Source of the DNA: Acinetobacter sp. MB5
GTDB lineage: Bacteria; Pseudomonadota; Gammaproteobacteria; Pseudomonadales; Moraxellaceae
Assembly (NCBI RefSeq): GCF_003261585.1
Contig: NZ_POVU01000003.1
Location: forward strand, 62,001-126,000
Length of the DNA: 64,000 nucleotides
Direction: 5' to 3'
Part shown: positions 54,769-64,000 of the stretch, piece by piece
Layout of the letters: each line of letters begins with the position of its first letter
Numbering within the stretch: the stretch's first letter is position 1
Program-made: the position numbers and the translations under genes
The notes under the pieces: model-generated
What the model saw: the letters and a program-made list of their open reading frames with translations, nothing else
Databases searched by the model: none
What the model was told of the DNA's origin: nothing

Positions 54769-56829
54769 TTAGCTGGTATACATTGAAAACTTATGTTCTA
54801 AAACTTCTTTAGGAAATGGCTTACCCAATAAAAATCCTTGAAATTGCTGGCAGCCAAGGCGATTTAAAATTTCGAGCTGTTCTTCCGTTTCAATACCTTC
54901 CGCAGTAATTGTCAGCCCCAAGTTTCGAGTCAACTGAATCAAACTGGCTAAAATTAATTCATCTTTTGAACCACGGTGCAAATCTTTAATAAATGCACGA
55001 TCGATCTTGAGTTCATTCACAGGTAAGTCTTTTAAGTACAAGAAACTCGAATGCCCTGTACCAAAATCATCGATGGAAAGTTTAATGCCCAAATTACGAA
55101 TTTTCTGGAAAATCTCAATACTTGAATCAATATGATGCATTGCCGTGCTTTCAGTAATTTCAATAATTAAATGATCTGTATTGATCTGATATTTCTCAAG
55201 ATAATCCTGAAGAGTTTGTATCAGCAATTTATGTTCAACCTGTACAGCAGACAAGTTAATTGAAATTGGATAAAAACCTTTTTCCTGCTGTTCCCAAATC
55301 TGAATCTGTTTGCAAGCTTGTTCCATCACCCAATACCCCAACGGAATAATCAACCCTGTTTTTTCTGCTAAAGGAATAAACATGTTCGGGCCAAGTAACC
55401 CCAGTTTAGGATGCTGCCAACGAATCAGGGCTTCAACTCCGCAGATTTTGCGGAATTTGGTAAATTTAGGCTGATAAAATAAAACAAACTGATCTTCTTC
55501 AATGGCTTTAAACAGGTCATTGATCAGCTTTGCTTGATGGCGTTCTTCATACTGATCAATGTTATAGCTAAATACGCTATAGGTATTACGCCCCTGTTCT
55601 TTTGAAGATAGCATCGCGATATCTGCATGCATTAACAGCTCTTGCAAGGTTTCACCATGTTCCGGATACATTGCTATCCCAATGCTCGCAGTAATGTTAA
55701 TATTTCGTCCTGCGATTGTAAAACCATGTTGAATCGTATCAAGAATTTTTTGTGCCCATTCTTCTGCTTCAGCCGCAGAAGAGTGTTCTGCAATGAGTAG
55801 AAACTCATCTCCACTAATGCGTAATAAAGTTTGACGTTCTGTGAGTTGCTCACTGATGCGATTCGCAAATTGGACCAATAACTGATCGCCAACATGATGC
55901 CCAAATGCATCATTGATTGCCTTGAATCGGTCTAAATCAATATAAACCACCCCAATTTGCTGACGATGCAAACGGTGCTCTGCCAAGACCATTTTGACAT
56001 AATCATTTAAATACAGACGGTTCGGAAGCTGCGTCAAAGAGTCATGCATGGTTAAATGCGTGAGCTCTTTATTGGCTTCGGATAACTCCCGATTTCGCTC
56101 TTTCAGGCGAAATTCCAATAATGCCACAAACAATGTTGCAAGCAGAATCAGACAAGTAACGATTACGATACCTAGTATCACAGCATGACCAAATGTTGTA
56201 GTTTGAAGTAAACGGCTATTTTTTTCATTAAAATGTACCGCCAATATGCTCACATAGTGAGTTGCAACAATACTAAATGTCATCATAAAAGCGACAGATA
56301 TTTTTAAGATAAAAGCATTCTTTTGCTCATTTTTAAATCGAAAAGCCAACCATAAAGTCATTCCAGCACTGAAAGTCGCAAAGAGGATTGTGATAACGAC
56401 AAGTAGTAGATGATATTGGATTGTTTTTTGAGGAAAGGCTAACGCCAACATGCCCAAATAATGCATAAAAAATGCACCAATTCCAATACTTGCAGCACAC
56501 AGAACAAAAGGATAACGCGCTAACTTTGGCTGAGTCAGCAACCACATTGCACCGATCATTGGCATAAACATAACGACATATGATAGGAACATCAGCCCTT
56601 TTTGTACGGCAAACTCATTTGGCATGATCATGATCCATATGCCAAAGAAGTGCATAAACCACAGTACAAATGCCAAAATTGCACTGGTGATAAAAATGAC
56701 AGCTTTCCCATATTTTTGATACAGGAATTTAAACAACAATACATCCAGCGTGATTGAGACATAACTAATCAGTATTGTCACAATGATAAACCCGATGACC
56801 AAACTGGCGTCATAATCTAGTTCTGTCAT
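54769..56829 (-). CDS. MHYT-GGDEF-EAL c-di-GMP protein
   Basis: This 686-residue membrane protein has an N-terminal MHYT sensor (about residues 1-235) with the repeats MHFFGIWIM, MHYLGMLAL and THYVSILAV, a coiled linker, a GGDEF domain with SGDEF (S339-F343) and an EAL domain with GVEALIRW (E466), NELKIDRAFIKDL and SIDDFGTGHSSF. No RxxD inhibitory site precedes SGDEF. The EAL residues look complete, so phosphodiesterase activity is likely; cyclase activity is possible but less certain. MHYT domains are proposed to sense diatomic gases through copper. It has its own terminator. Confidence 0.92.
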   Translation of the reverse strand: MTELDYDASLVIGFIIVTILISYVSITLDVLLFKFLYQKYGKAVIFITSAILAFVLWFMHFFGIWIMIMPNEFAVQKGLMFLSYVVMFMPMIGAMWLLTQPKLARYPFVLCAASIGIGAFFMHYLGMLALAFPQKTIQYHLLLVVITILFATFSAGMTLWLAFRFKNEQKNAFILKISVAFMMTFSIVATHYVSILAVHFNEKNSRLLQTTTFGHAVILGIVIVTCLILLATLFVALLEFRLKERNRELSEANKELTHLTMHDSLTQLPNRLYLNDYVKMVLAEHRLHRQQIGVVYIDLDRFKAINDAFGHHVGDQLLVQFANRISEQLTERQTLLRISGDEFLLIAEHSSAAEAEEWAQKILDTIQHGFTIAGRNINITASIGIAMYPEHGETLQELLMHADIAMLSSKEQGRNTYSVFSYNIDQYEERHQAKLINDLFKAIEEDQFVLFYQPKFTKFRKICGVEALIRWQHPKLGLLGPNMFIPLAEKTGLIIPLGYWVMEQACKQIQIWEQQEKGFYPISINLSAVQVEHKLLIQTLQDYLEKYQINTDHLIIEITESTAMHHIDSSIEIFQKIRNLGIKLSIDDFGTGHSSFLYLKDLPVNELKIDRAFIKDLHRGSKDELILASLIQLTRNLGLTITAEGIETEEQLEILNRLGCQQFQGFLLGKPFPKEVLEHKFSMYTS

Positions 56830-57322
56830 TTCATGTATCCAAATTTGTTTTGTCTTTTATCTGTTTTATCCAAAACAGTATGCATAAAAAACCAGACAAC
56901 AAGTACTATCAGATCTTAATCAAATTATTTTAAAGTCAATTTCATAGTTATTTCAAAGATGAATAACTCTTTTATATTAATATGTTTTTGTTAAAAAACA
57001 TACAAGTTACTTTACTTATTCATCAATTAAAAATTTGAAATTTATATTTTTATTTTTAAAAACTCACCGATATAACATTGTTAAAATTATTTTCCAACCA
57101 GATCAGAACCATACCATCTCGACTAAAAATTAATTTCATATTAACAGTTTATAAAATCACTATATAAATATCTTTGATTAAATTTCTTATATATTTGATA
57201 TTACTTTTGATTTTTACAAATCAGTTAAATCAATATTTTTAAAGAAAACTTAACGATGGATATGCATTTTAAATGTACCTTTAAGCATTTTGATTATTTT
57301 AAAATTCATGATGAATGCATAT
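56830..57322. other. AT-rich gap upstream of the MHYT-GGDEF-EAL gene
   Basis: These 493 bases hold no gene that I can support. The stretch is very AT-rich and contains the upstream region of the c-di-GMP gene. Confidence 0.4.
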
Positions 57323-57353
57323 AAAAAAGCCCGATCATTGATCAGGCTTTTTT
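57323..57353 (-). terminator. Rho-independent terminator after prc
   Basis: AAAAAAGCC (57323-57331) pairs with GGCTTTTTT (57345-57353), with an inner GATCA/TGATC stem. It lies just past the prc stop and is bidirectional in form. Confidence 0.9.
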
Positions 57354-57373
57354 AAATAGCGTTCTTCTATCAA

Positions 57374-59569
57374 TTAATTTGCCGCTTTACGCTGTAACTT
57401 TGCATAATCCAACAATACATTCGCAGCTTCGGTGACAAAAGCCTCTTCTTCAGGTAGTGGAGGACGTACATTCGCTTTCATTTTGGCACGACTTTCACTT
57501 AAAGCATCTAAGGATGCTTGATAGCCACTCCAGTTAGCATATGGTGCTAAACCTGTTTCTTTACGACGTAGATTTTCAGCATCCAAAGTCTGCTTTTCCA
57601 AGGCATCCAGTTCAGCCTTACGCTGATCTAAATCCAGCACCAAACGCTTTTCATCATCCGTTTTCTTCGCTAAAACACGGCGCGTTTCCAGATAGGTGAA
57701 TTGTGGATCATGTTCTACACGCTGCGCTGACAACTCTTCTAAAGTAGGCAAATACGGTTTGACGACACCTTCACGTTTAAATGGTGCTGTTGGAATCGTA
57801 TCCCATTTCAACGCATTTTTTGCCTTACGCTCACCAAACTCATCATTCCAGATATCGACCAATTTAATATCAGGAATTACGCCTTTATTTTGAGTGCTAC
57901 CTCCAGTAATTCGATAGAACTTACGCTGAGTCAATGTCGCCTGACCATAAGCTAACGAATCAAGTTGAACTTGAGCAGTTCCTTTACCTGTGGTCGTACT
58001 TCCAATAATAATACCGCGACCATAATCCTGAATCGCCGCAGAGTAAATCTCACTCGCTGATGCTGAAGCCAAATTCACCAAGACAGCCAAAGGTCCTGCA
58101 TAAGTTTGCTGACCACCATCATTGTCTTCAAAGACATTTACATTGCCGTTACTGTCACGAATTTGCACCACTGGACCCGATTTAATCACCTGACCAATCA
58201 TGCGTGACACTTCTTCTAGCGAACCACCTGGGTTGTTACGCAAGTCGATAATGATTCCTTCAACTTTCTGCGCAGAAAGTGCTTTTAAAGCATCGTTGGT
58301 GTCTTTAGAAACTGAGCGATAGTCTGCACCTTCACGGCGAGCACGGTAGTTCAAATAGAATGATGGAATTTCAATAACACCAAAAGTATGCTGTTTACCA
58401 TCTCGGTTAATTTTGACCACACGTGACTGTACGCCCTGATCATCTTCTTTAATGACATCACGAACCAAAGTTATCGTACGTGCTTGGCTCATCGGTGCAC
58501 CTGCACCTAATAATTTCAGGGTAACTTTAGTGCCGCGCTTACCACGAATTAAGCCAACAATTTCCTGACTCGACCAACCAATCACATCGACAATTTTCTT
58601 TTCGCCATCTTGAGAAACCCCAATAATACGATCACCTGGTTTAATCAAACCAGATTTGCTCGCAGGGCCACCATCAACAATCGTTTCGATTTTAGTGTAG
58701 TCTTCATTACCACGTTCTGGACGAATCGAAACCCCAATTCCCTCTAACTGCAAGGTCGTTTGGCGATTGAGTTCCATGGCATCTACAGGTGGGAAATAGT
58801 TACTGTGCGGGTCGTAAGTCAAGGTCATTGAGTTCAGGATCTTGTCGAGAACATCATCACTTTTAATACGGCCAACGCGCTCAAGCTGACGCGTATAACG
58901 TTTAGTTAAGGTTTGCTCTGGTGTTAAATCTTCTGAACTTAAATCTTCACCTTGAGCCAATGCTGGATCAGCTTTAATTACTTTTTGTTTAGCAAGGTCT
59001 TCCTGCTTACTTATTGTCAGGTTAATCAACTGTGAAACCAGCATTTTATGCCAGTAATCGTGTTGTTCTTTAGAAGATTTGAAATACGGTGCTTTTTCAC
59101 GATCCGTATCAATATAGGAATTTTTCTGCTCTAGATTCTGAGGCTTTTTCAACTCAGTCAGCATATAGCCATAAAATTCTTTCAAATGCTGGCGATACTG
59201 TGCATGAATTGTATAAGGTGCTGTTAAATCACCTGCTTTTAATGCAGCGCCTAAACCTGCCCCATATTTTTGTTTATATGCTGCAACTTCAGAAGCCAAG
59301 AAAATCGTATGATCTGGATCTAAACTATCAAGATACATATCTAAAATGCGGTTCGATGTATTGGCATCTAAACGCATATTTAAATAATGTTGGCGATCTA
59401 CCAAGGTCGCAAGTTGCCGCGTTACCAATTTTTGAGCTTGGGTCGGTTGTACCGACTGTATTGTAGACTCGGTATTGGTTGTAGCGGCTCTTGCCTCATC
59501 AACCACATGAGTAAAGAATAGACCACCCGTTGCCAGTGCAACTGCGCAAGCGATTGTTTGAAGTTTCAT
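57374..59569 (-). CDS. prc: Tail-specific (C-terminal processing) periplasmic protease
   Basis: This 731-residue periplasmic Ser/Lys protease has a signal peptide (MKLQTIACAVALATGGLFFTHV ... AAT), a PDZ domain (LEGIGVSIRPERGNEDYTKIETIVDGGPASKSGLIKPGDRIIGV) and the catalytic region with Ser in LASASASEIYSAAIQDYGRG and Lys in TTTGKGTAQ. The C-terminal helical region fits Prc. It trims or degrades periplasmic and lipoprotein substrates. It stands alone, with a terminator after it. Confidence 0.94.
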   Translation of the reverse strand: MKLQTIACAVALATGGLFFTHVVDEARAATTNTESTIQSVQPTQAQKLVTRQLATLVDRQHYLNMRLDANTSNRILDMYLDSLDPDHTIFLASEVAAYKQKYGAGLGAALKAGDLTAPYTIHAQYRQHLKEFYGYMLTELKKPQNLEQKNSYIDTDREKAPYFKSSKEQHDYWHKMLVSQLINLTISKQEDLAKQKVIKADPALAQGEDLSSEDLTPEQTLTKRYTRQLERVGRIKSDDVLDKILNSMTLTYDPHSNYFPPVDAMELNRQTTLQLEGIGVSIRPERGNEDYTKIETIVDGGPASKSGLIKPGDRIIGVSQDGEKKIVDVIGWSSQEIVGLIRGKRGTKVTLKLLGAGAPMSQARTITLVRDVIKEDDQGVQSRVVKINRDGKQHTFGVIEIPSFYLNYRARREGADYRSVSKDTNDALKALSAQKVEGIIIDLRNNPGGSLEEVSRMIGQVIKSGPVVQIRDSNGNVNVFEDNDGGQQTYAGPLAVLVNLASASASEIYSAAIQDYGRGIIIGSTTTGKGTAQVQLDSLAYGQATLTQRKFYRITGGSTQNKGVIPDIKLVDIWNDEFGERKAKNALKWDTIPTAPFKREGVVKPYLPTLEELSAQRVEHDPQFTYLETRRVLAKKTDDEKRLVLDLDQRKAELDALEKQTLDAENLRRKETGLAPYANWSGYQASLDALSESRAKMKANVRPPLPEEEAFVTEAANVLLDYAKLQRKAAN

Positions 59570-59765
59570 AATATTAATCGTACTTCCTTGGATTTCACCA
59601 AAAATTACATAGCAATCGTATTAAATTAGACTTGAATATTCAGGATCTTAAACAAAGTCTTTGTACCATGTCGTGTAGTTTTATCATATTCTGTGCTGAC
59701 AAAATGTAGCAAATCATTGCAAAATTCAACCTGTATTTGAAATTCACCCAGTAACGGAAGCTCTT

Positions 59766-60794
59766 ATGATTGGCGCGCTGATGCTTGACATCGCAGGAAC
59801 CACCCTGACCGAAGAAGATATTGAATTACTCAAAAACCCTCAAACAGGTGGCTTAATTCTGTTTGGACGTAATATTGAATCCCCTCAACAAGTTCGCGCA
59901 CTTACCGATCATATTCGCCATATTCGTCCTGAAATCCTGATTGCAGTCGATCAGGAAGGCGGTCGGGTACAGCGTTTAAAACAAGGCTTTACCCTACTTC
60001 CTGCTATGGGTCGATTTGGTGAACTTTACCAAGAACAACCTGATAAAGCTGTTGAACTGGCACAACAATGCGGCTGGCTCATGGCTTCTGAGGTTTTGGC
60101 GGTTGGTATCGACTTTAGTTTTGCGCCTGTCCTTGATTTAAATGACATTAGCGATGTGATTGGTGATCGGGCATTTTCTAAAAAGATCGAAAACATCACA
60201 CCACTCGCACGTGCTTTCATGCAAGGTATGCGTCGTGCAGGTATGGCAAGTACAGGCAAACATTTTCCAGGTCACGGCTCTGTCAAAGCCGATTCACATG
60301 TTGCTGCTGCAATCGACCCACGCAGTTATGATGAAATCTACGCACAAGACATGCAAACGTTTATTCAGCTTATGCCTGATTTAAATGCACTGATGCCTGC
60401 TCATGTGATCTATCCTGAAGTTGATGTTCACCCTGCGGGCTTTTCTCAGCACTGGATTCAGAATGTATTACGTCAGCAACTACAATTTGACGGCGTGCTT
60501 TTCTCGGATGATTTAAGCATGCAAGCAGCCTGCGTTGCAGGCGGTGCAGATGCCCGTATTCAAGCAGCATTACATGCGGGCTGTGATATGGGACTCGTCT
60601 GCAATGACCGTACCTCAGCGGCAGTTGCACTCGAAAGCATTCAAGACTTTGCCTTACCAAATCAGCAACGTCTGGAACGTATGCGCGGTCAAATTCCAAC
60701 GCTTCAAATTAATGAACAATTGTTCCTTGGTGAAAAGTGGCAACACGTGAAGCAACGCATTGAAGACTTTAAAAACAATACGCTTCGCGTCTAA
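59766..60794 (+). CDS. nagZ: Beta-N-acetylhexosaminidase NagZ
   Basis: This 342-residue cytoplasmic glycosidase (GH3 family) removes GlcNAc from anhydro-muropeptides in peptidoglycan recycling. Motifs are LILFGRNIESPQQVRALTDHIR, VDQEGGRVQRL, TGKHFPGHGSVKADSHVA and the nucleophile region LFSDDLSM with Asp248. Length and motifs match NagZ. It is followed by a terminator. Confidence 0.95.
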   Translation: MIGALMLDIAGTTLTEEDIELLKNPQTGGLILFGRNIESPQQVRALTDHIRHIRPEILIAVDQEGGRVQRLKQGFTLLPAMGRFGELYQEQPDKAVELAQQCGWLMASEVLAVGIDFSFAPVLDLNDISDVIGDRAFSKKIENITPLARAFMQGMRRAGMASTGKHFPGHGSVKADSHVAAAIDPRSYDEIYAQDMQTFIQLMPDLNALMPAHVIYPEVDVHPAGFSQHWIQNVLRQQLQFDGVLFSDDLSMQAACVAGGADARIQAALHAGCDMGLVCNDRTSAAVALESIQDFALPNQQRLERMRGQIPTLQINEQLFLGEKWQHVKQRIEDFKNNTLRV

Positions 60795-60802
60795 ATTTCG
60801 TC

Positions 60803-60835
60803 AAAACGCCTGCACCATCAGGCGTTTTATTTTTT
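60803..60835 (+). terminator. Rho-independent terminator after nagZ
   Basis: AAAACGCCTG (60803-60812) pairs with CAGGCGTTTT (60819-60828) over CACCAT, followed by a T-rich tract. Confidence 0.93.
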
Positions 60836-60884
60836 AAACAACACTGTTACTATCAGTGATGATTTTTTAAGTGATCTTAATATT

Positions 60885-62150
60885 ATGCAACAGTCTATTG
60901 CGGAGTACATGCAGACCGTCGGTCAACAAGCTCGCCAAGCCTCGCAAACCTTAGCCAGCGCTTCGACGAAAATTAAAAACCAAGCACTTATGGCGATTCA
61001 TGATGCTTTGGTACAACAACAAGCTGAAGTTTTGGCCGCCAACCAGATTGATATGGAAAATGGCCGTGCCAATCAACTTGATAGCGCCCTGCTTGACCGT
61101 CTAGAACTGAACCCCGCACGCTTTGCAGCAATGTTACAAGGTCTAAAAGATGTCGCTCAACTGACTGACCCGATTGGTGAAATTACCGATTTAGCTTACC
61201 GCCCATCTGGCATTCAGATTGGTAAGATGCGTGTGCCTTTAGGCGTGGTCGGCATGATTTATGAATCACGCCCGAACGTGACGCTTGAAGCTGCTTCTTT
61301 AGCACTTAAATCAGGTAATGCCATTATCTTACGTGGTGGTTCTGAAGCACTGCAATCAAACAAAGCGATTGCTCTAGCCATTCAACTAGGGTTACAACAA
61401 TCAGGTCTACCTGAAGCAGCTGTACAAGTGGTTGAAACTTCAGATCGCGAAGCAGTAGGTCACCTGATTACCATGACCGAATTTGTCGATGTGATTGTGC
61501 CACGTGGCGGTAAAGGACTGATTGAACGGATTAGCCGTGAAGCACGGATTCCTGTCATTAAACATTTAGATGGTAACTGCCATGTTTATGTCGATTCACA
61601 GGCTGATCTCGACAAAGCCCTTGCGATTGCCTTCAATGCCAAAACGCACCGTTATGGCGTGTGTAATGCCATGGAGAGCCTGTTGGTTCATCAAGACGTT
61701 GCAGAACAGTTCTTGCCTGCTATTGCTGCCAAATATGCTGAAAAGCAAGTTGAACTGCGTGGCTGTGAACACACCCAGAAAATTTTAGGTCAGCAAGTGA
61801 TTGCTGCAACCGAAGAAGACTGGTACACCGAGTATCTTGCGCCAGTACTTGCGATTAAAGTGATGGACAGCATGGATAACGCAATCGCACATATCAACAA
61901 ATATGGTTCACACCATACCGATGCCATTGTCACTGAAAACTATACCTTAGCGCGTCAGTTCCTTGCACGTGTCGATTCAAGTTCGGTGATCATCAACGCT
62001 TCAACACGTTTTGCTGATGGTTTTGAATATGGTTTAGGTGCAGAAATCGGCATCTCAACCGATAAAATCCATACTCGTGGCCCTGTTGGCTTAGAAGGAC
62101 TGACTTCACAGAAGTGGATTGTATTGGGTGATGGTCAAATCCGCCAATAA
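60885..62150 (+). CDS. proA: Glutamate-5-semialdehyde dehydrogenase
   Basis: This 421-residue NADPH-dependent reductase makes glutamate-5-semialdehyde for proline. The catalytic Cys is Cys260 in [56 protein letters not shown] and [30 protein letters not shown] are ProA signatures. It stands alone; the kinase proB is not in the window. A terminator follows. Confidence 0.96.
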   Translation: MQQSIAEYMQTVGQQARQASQTLASASTKIKNQALMAIHDALVQQQAEVLAANQIDMENGRANQLDSALLDRLELNPARFAAMLQGLKDVAQLTDPIGEITDLAYRPSGIQIGKMRVPLGVVGMIYESRPNVTLEAASLALKSGNAIILRGGSEALQSNKAIALAIQLGLQQSGLPEAAVQVVETSDREAVGHLITMTEFVDVIVPRGGKGLIERISREARIPVIKHLDGNCHVYVDSQADLDKALAIAFNAKTHRYGVCNAMESLLVHQDVAEQFLPAIAAKYAEKQVELRGCEHTQKILGQQVIAATEEDWYTEYLAPVLAIKVMDSMDNAIAHINKYGSHHTDAIVTENYTLARQFLARVDSSSVIINASTRFADGFEYGLGAEIGISTDKIHTRGPVGLEGLTSQKWIVLGDGQIRQ

Positions 62151-62174
62151 GCCTTCAAAAACAGTTTGAAACAG

Positions 62175-62219
62175 ATTCTCAAGGTGAACTAACTCACTTT
62201 GAGAATTAAATATTTTTTT
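62175..62219 (+). terminator. Rho-independent terminator after proA
   Basis: ATTCTCAAGGTGA (62175-62187) pairs with TCACTTTGAGAAT (62194-62206), with one G-U pair, followed by a T-tract at 62212-62219. Confidence 0.9.
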
Positions 62220-62440
62220 AGGAAATAATCATTATTTCACACAAATTAAATAATATAAGATATTGATTAACAATAATTTTATACCATAAATTATCATCAT
62301 AATTCTAAAGTAGTATCGGCTAAAGTCTAGCTTGGACGAAAAAATAACCCATGTTAAAAATAATGTATTCGATCAGTCAGGTTCTTCCTAGCACAGATCA
62401 TCAACAGGAATATGATTTCAATTAAATTGGGAATAATGAC

Positions 62441-63643
62441 GTGTCTACATCTGTTTTAGTGATTAATTGCGGTTCTTCTTCCATCAAATATGCATTGGTA
62501 TCAGAACGCCGCGAAGATCGTATCTACGGGCTAGCAGAAAATCTTGGCTCAGAAAACGCGCGTATCAAAGGAATTACTGTCGGTGGTCAACCTCTTGAAT
62601 TGGCGATTCCAAACGCAAATCATGAACAAGCGCTAGAAACTCTGCTCGAACGCCTTTCTCATTATAATCCACAAGCCATTGGTCACCGTGTCGTACACGG
62701 CGGCACATTGACTAAAGCACATTTATTAACCCCAGAGATTATTCAACGTATTCGTGAAGCGACTCCGCTTGCACCTTTACACAACCCTGCACATTTGGTG
62801 GGAATTGAAGCAACCATGCGTTTGTTCCCAGAACTTCCACAAGTTGCTGTGTTTGATACTGCTTTTCACCAAACCATGCCAGAACATGCGTATCGTTACG
62901 CAGTTCCTAAATTCTTATTTACTGACCATAACGTGCGTCGTTACGGTTTCCACGGTACAAGCCATGCTTATGTTTCAGAACGCGGCTCAGAACTGGCTGG
63001 CAGCTTAAAACAAGGTGGCTGGCTGACTGCTCACCTGGGTAATGGTAGCTCAACCTGCGCGATTTGGAATGGTCAAAGTGTAGATACTTCTATGGGCCTG
63101 ACACCGCTTGAAGGCGTGGTTATGGGCACACGTAGTGGTGATGTTGACCCAAGTATTCACAGCTTCTTGGCAAGCAACTTGGGTTGGGACATCTTCAAAA
63201 TCGACAAGATGCTCAACAAAGAAAGCGGTTTGCTCGGTTTATCTGACAACTTGTCGAATGACATGCGCACCTTGATTGAAGCCTCAGAACAAGGCAATGA
63301 AGATGCAGCTTTAGCGATTGAAGTATTCTGCTACCGCTTGGCGAAATCTTTAGCAGCACTCAGCTGTGGTTTACCGCGTATTGACGGTTTATTCTTCACA
63401 GGTGGTATTGGTGAAAACTCGGCATATATCCGTGAAAAAACTATGACCTATTTGCCGCACTTTGGTTTCAACCTCGACAAAGAGAAAAATAACACCTTAA
63501 AACGTGGTACTGAAGGACAGATTGATACAGGCACTGGCCCTCAAATTTGGGTGATTCCAACCGATGAGGAAGGCCGTATCGCGAAAGAAACCGAGCATGT
63601 CGTAGAACAGCTTAGCCGTGAGGCAAACGCAGCGATTGCTTAA
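62441..63643 (+). CDS. ackA: Acetate kinase
   Basis: This 400-residue kinase interconverts acetate and acetyl phosphate. It starts with GTG 62441 ([19 protein letters not shown], the phosphate-binding opening of the family). [50 protein letters not shown] and the LGNGSST loop are intact. It lies 27 bases before pta, forming the ackA-pta acetate pathway. Confidence 0.96.
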   Translation: MSTSVLVINCGSSSIKYALVSERREDRIYGLAENLGSENARIKGITVGGQPLELAIPNANHEQALETLLERLSHYNPQAIGHRVVHGGTLTKAHLLTPEIIQRIREATPLAPLHNPAHLVGIEATMRLFPELPQVAVFDTAFHQTMPEHAYRYAVPKFLFTDHNVRRYGFHGTSHAYVSERGSELAGSLKQGGWLTAHLGNGSSTCAIWNGQSVDTSMGLTPLEGVVMGTRSGDVDPSIHSFLASNLGWDIFKIDKMLNKESGLLGLSDNLSNDMRTLIEASEQGNEDAALAIEVFCYRLAKSLAALSCGLPRIDGLFFTGGIGENSAYIREKTMTYLPHFGFNLDKEKNNTLKRGTEGQIDTGTGPQIWVIPTDEEGRIAKETEHVVEQLSREANAAIA

Positions 63644-63670
63644 TCTATAAAATTAAAATCAGGTGTTTTT

Positions 63671-64000
63671 ATGAATACCCTTCTTCTTATTCCAACCGAG
63701 GAAAGCGCAGGTCTCACCTCCGCTTGCCTCGGCATGATTTACGCACTGGACTGTAGTGGCATTAAAGCGGGTTTTGTGAAACCGTTTTGTCAGGAACAAG
63801 ACCAAAATCATAACCGTACAGCAGCGCTCTATGCACAGCTTTTCCAAGCTCAAGCCACTGCATCCATTACCCATCAGCAAATTTTAAATGCAATGAATTC
63901 TGGGGAAGTCGATGAATTGCTTGAAGATGCGGTTCGACTCCATCGTGAAGTTTCAAAAAAACATCAAGTGATTATTGTTGAAGGTTTATTGGCAACAGCA
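63671..64000 (+). CDS. pta: Phosphate acetyltransferase, partial
   Basis: This is the N-terminal part (about 110 residues) of Pta, cut by the right edge. The opening MNTLLLIPTEESAGLTSACLGMIYAL and KKHQVIIVEGLLATA fit the long form with an N-terminal P-loop-like domain. It makes acetyl-CoA from acetyl phosphate with AckA. The catalytic C-terminal domain is outside the window. Confidence 0.88.
   Translation, partial: MNTLLLIPTEESAGLTSACLGMIYALDCSGIKAGFVKPFCQEQDQNHNRTAALYAQLFQAQATASITHQQILNAMNSGEVDELLEDAVRLHREVSKKHQVIIVEGLLATA

Noticed and set aside
63659..63880. 73-codon minus-strand frame at the pta start
   Set aside because: It is antisense to the pta coding start, which has a clear family N-terminus.

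Overview
The window is a chromosomal segment of a gammaproteobacterium that fits Acinetobacter. Pointers are the split pntA-1/pntA-2/pntB transhydrogenase, the van plus hca (hydroxycinnamate) gene set with an HcaR-type MarR repressor as described in A. baylyi ADP1, the gcvH-gcvP-gcvT operon behind a tandem glycine riboswitch, a moderate to low G+C content, and A/T-rich intergenic DNA. No rRNA, tRNA, CRISPR array, insertion sequence or phage gene was seen. Almost every gene is intact; only pntB (left edge) and pta (right edge) are cut by the window.

Layout. 1-1825: transhydrogenase operon (minus). 2034-5162: EamA exporter, SoxR, and a RidA-like gene plus MFS transporter behind a SoxR-box promoter. 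5150-5800: HEPN-domain protein. 6000-10800: glycine cleavage operon with its riboswitch. 11130-13898: vanillate demethylase vanAB with VanR and two VanR-type operators. 14093-24936: hydroxycinnamate catabolism, with hcaR-hcaK divergent from hcaA-hcaB-hcaC-hcaD-porin-esterase-thioesterase and two operator copies lying between the -35 and -10 of both divergent promoters. 25025-26660: XRE-cupin regulator divergent from azlCD. 27204-28766: MscS-like TM-helix-repeat protein. 29169-30074: AT-rich YddG-like amino acid exporter. 30345-40483: a catabolic cluster for an unidentified, probably quaternary-ammonium, substrate (porin, cupin, FAD oxidoreductase, rubredoxin-rubredoxin reductase fusion, aldehyde dehydrogenase, Rieske oxygenase, BCCT transporter, LysR regulator). 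41158-64000: mostly housekeeping genes (dusA, tcdA, acnA, tatD-family, prfC, prc, nagZ, proA, ackA, pta) with an arsO-arsH pair, a c-di-GMP protein and two related lipoproteins.

How genes work together. Plant-derived phenolics could be handled in one continuous block: a porin and HcaK for entry, a secreted tannase-fold esterase to free hydroxycinnamates, CoA ligation (HcaC), side-chain oxidation (HcaD) and cleavage (HcaA), aldehyde oxidation (HcaB), then O-demethylation of vanillate by VanAB to protocatechuate. The pca genes for ring cleavage are not in the window. The least described system is the Rieske/rubredoxin cluster. Its Rieske subunit has Glu at the inter-cluster bridging position, as in carnitine oxygenase CntA, but no CntB-type reductase is encoded; a fused rubredoxin-rubredoxin reductase lies in the operon instead. 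A repeated T-N11-A motif (TGCATGA-N7-TCA) occurs twice in the Rieske/BCCT divergent region and once upstream of the lysR gene, tying the regulator to the cluster.
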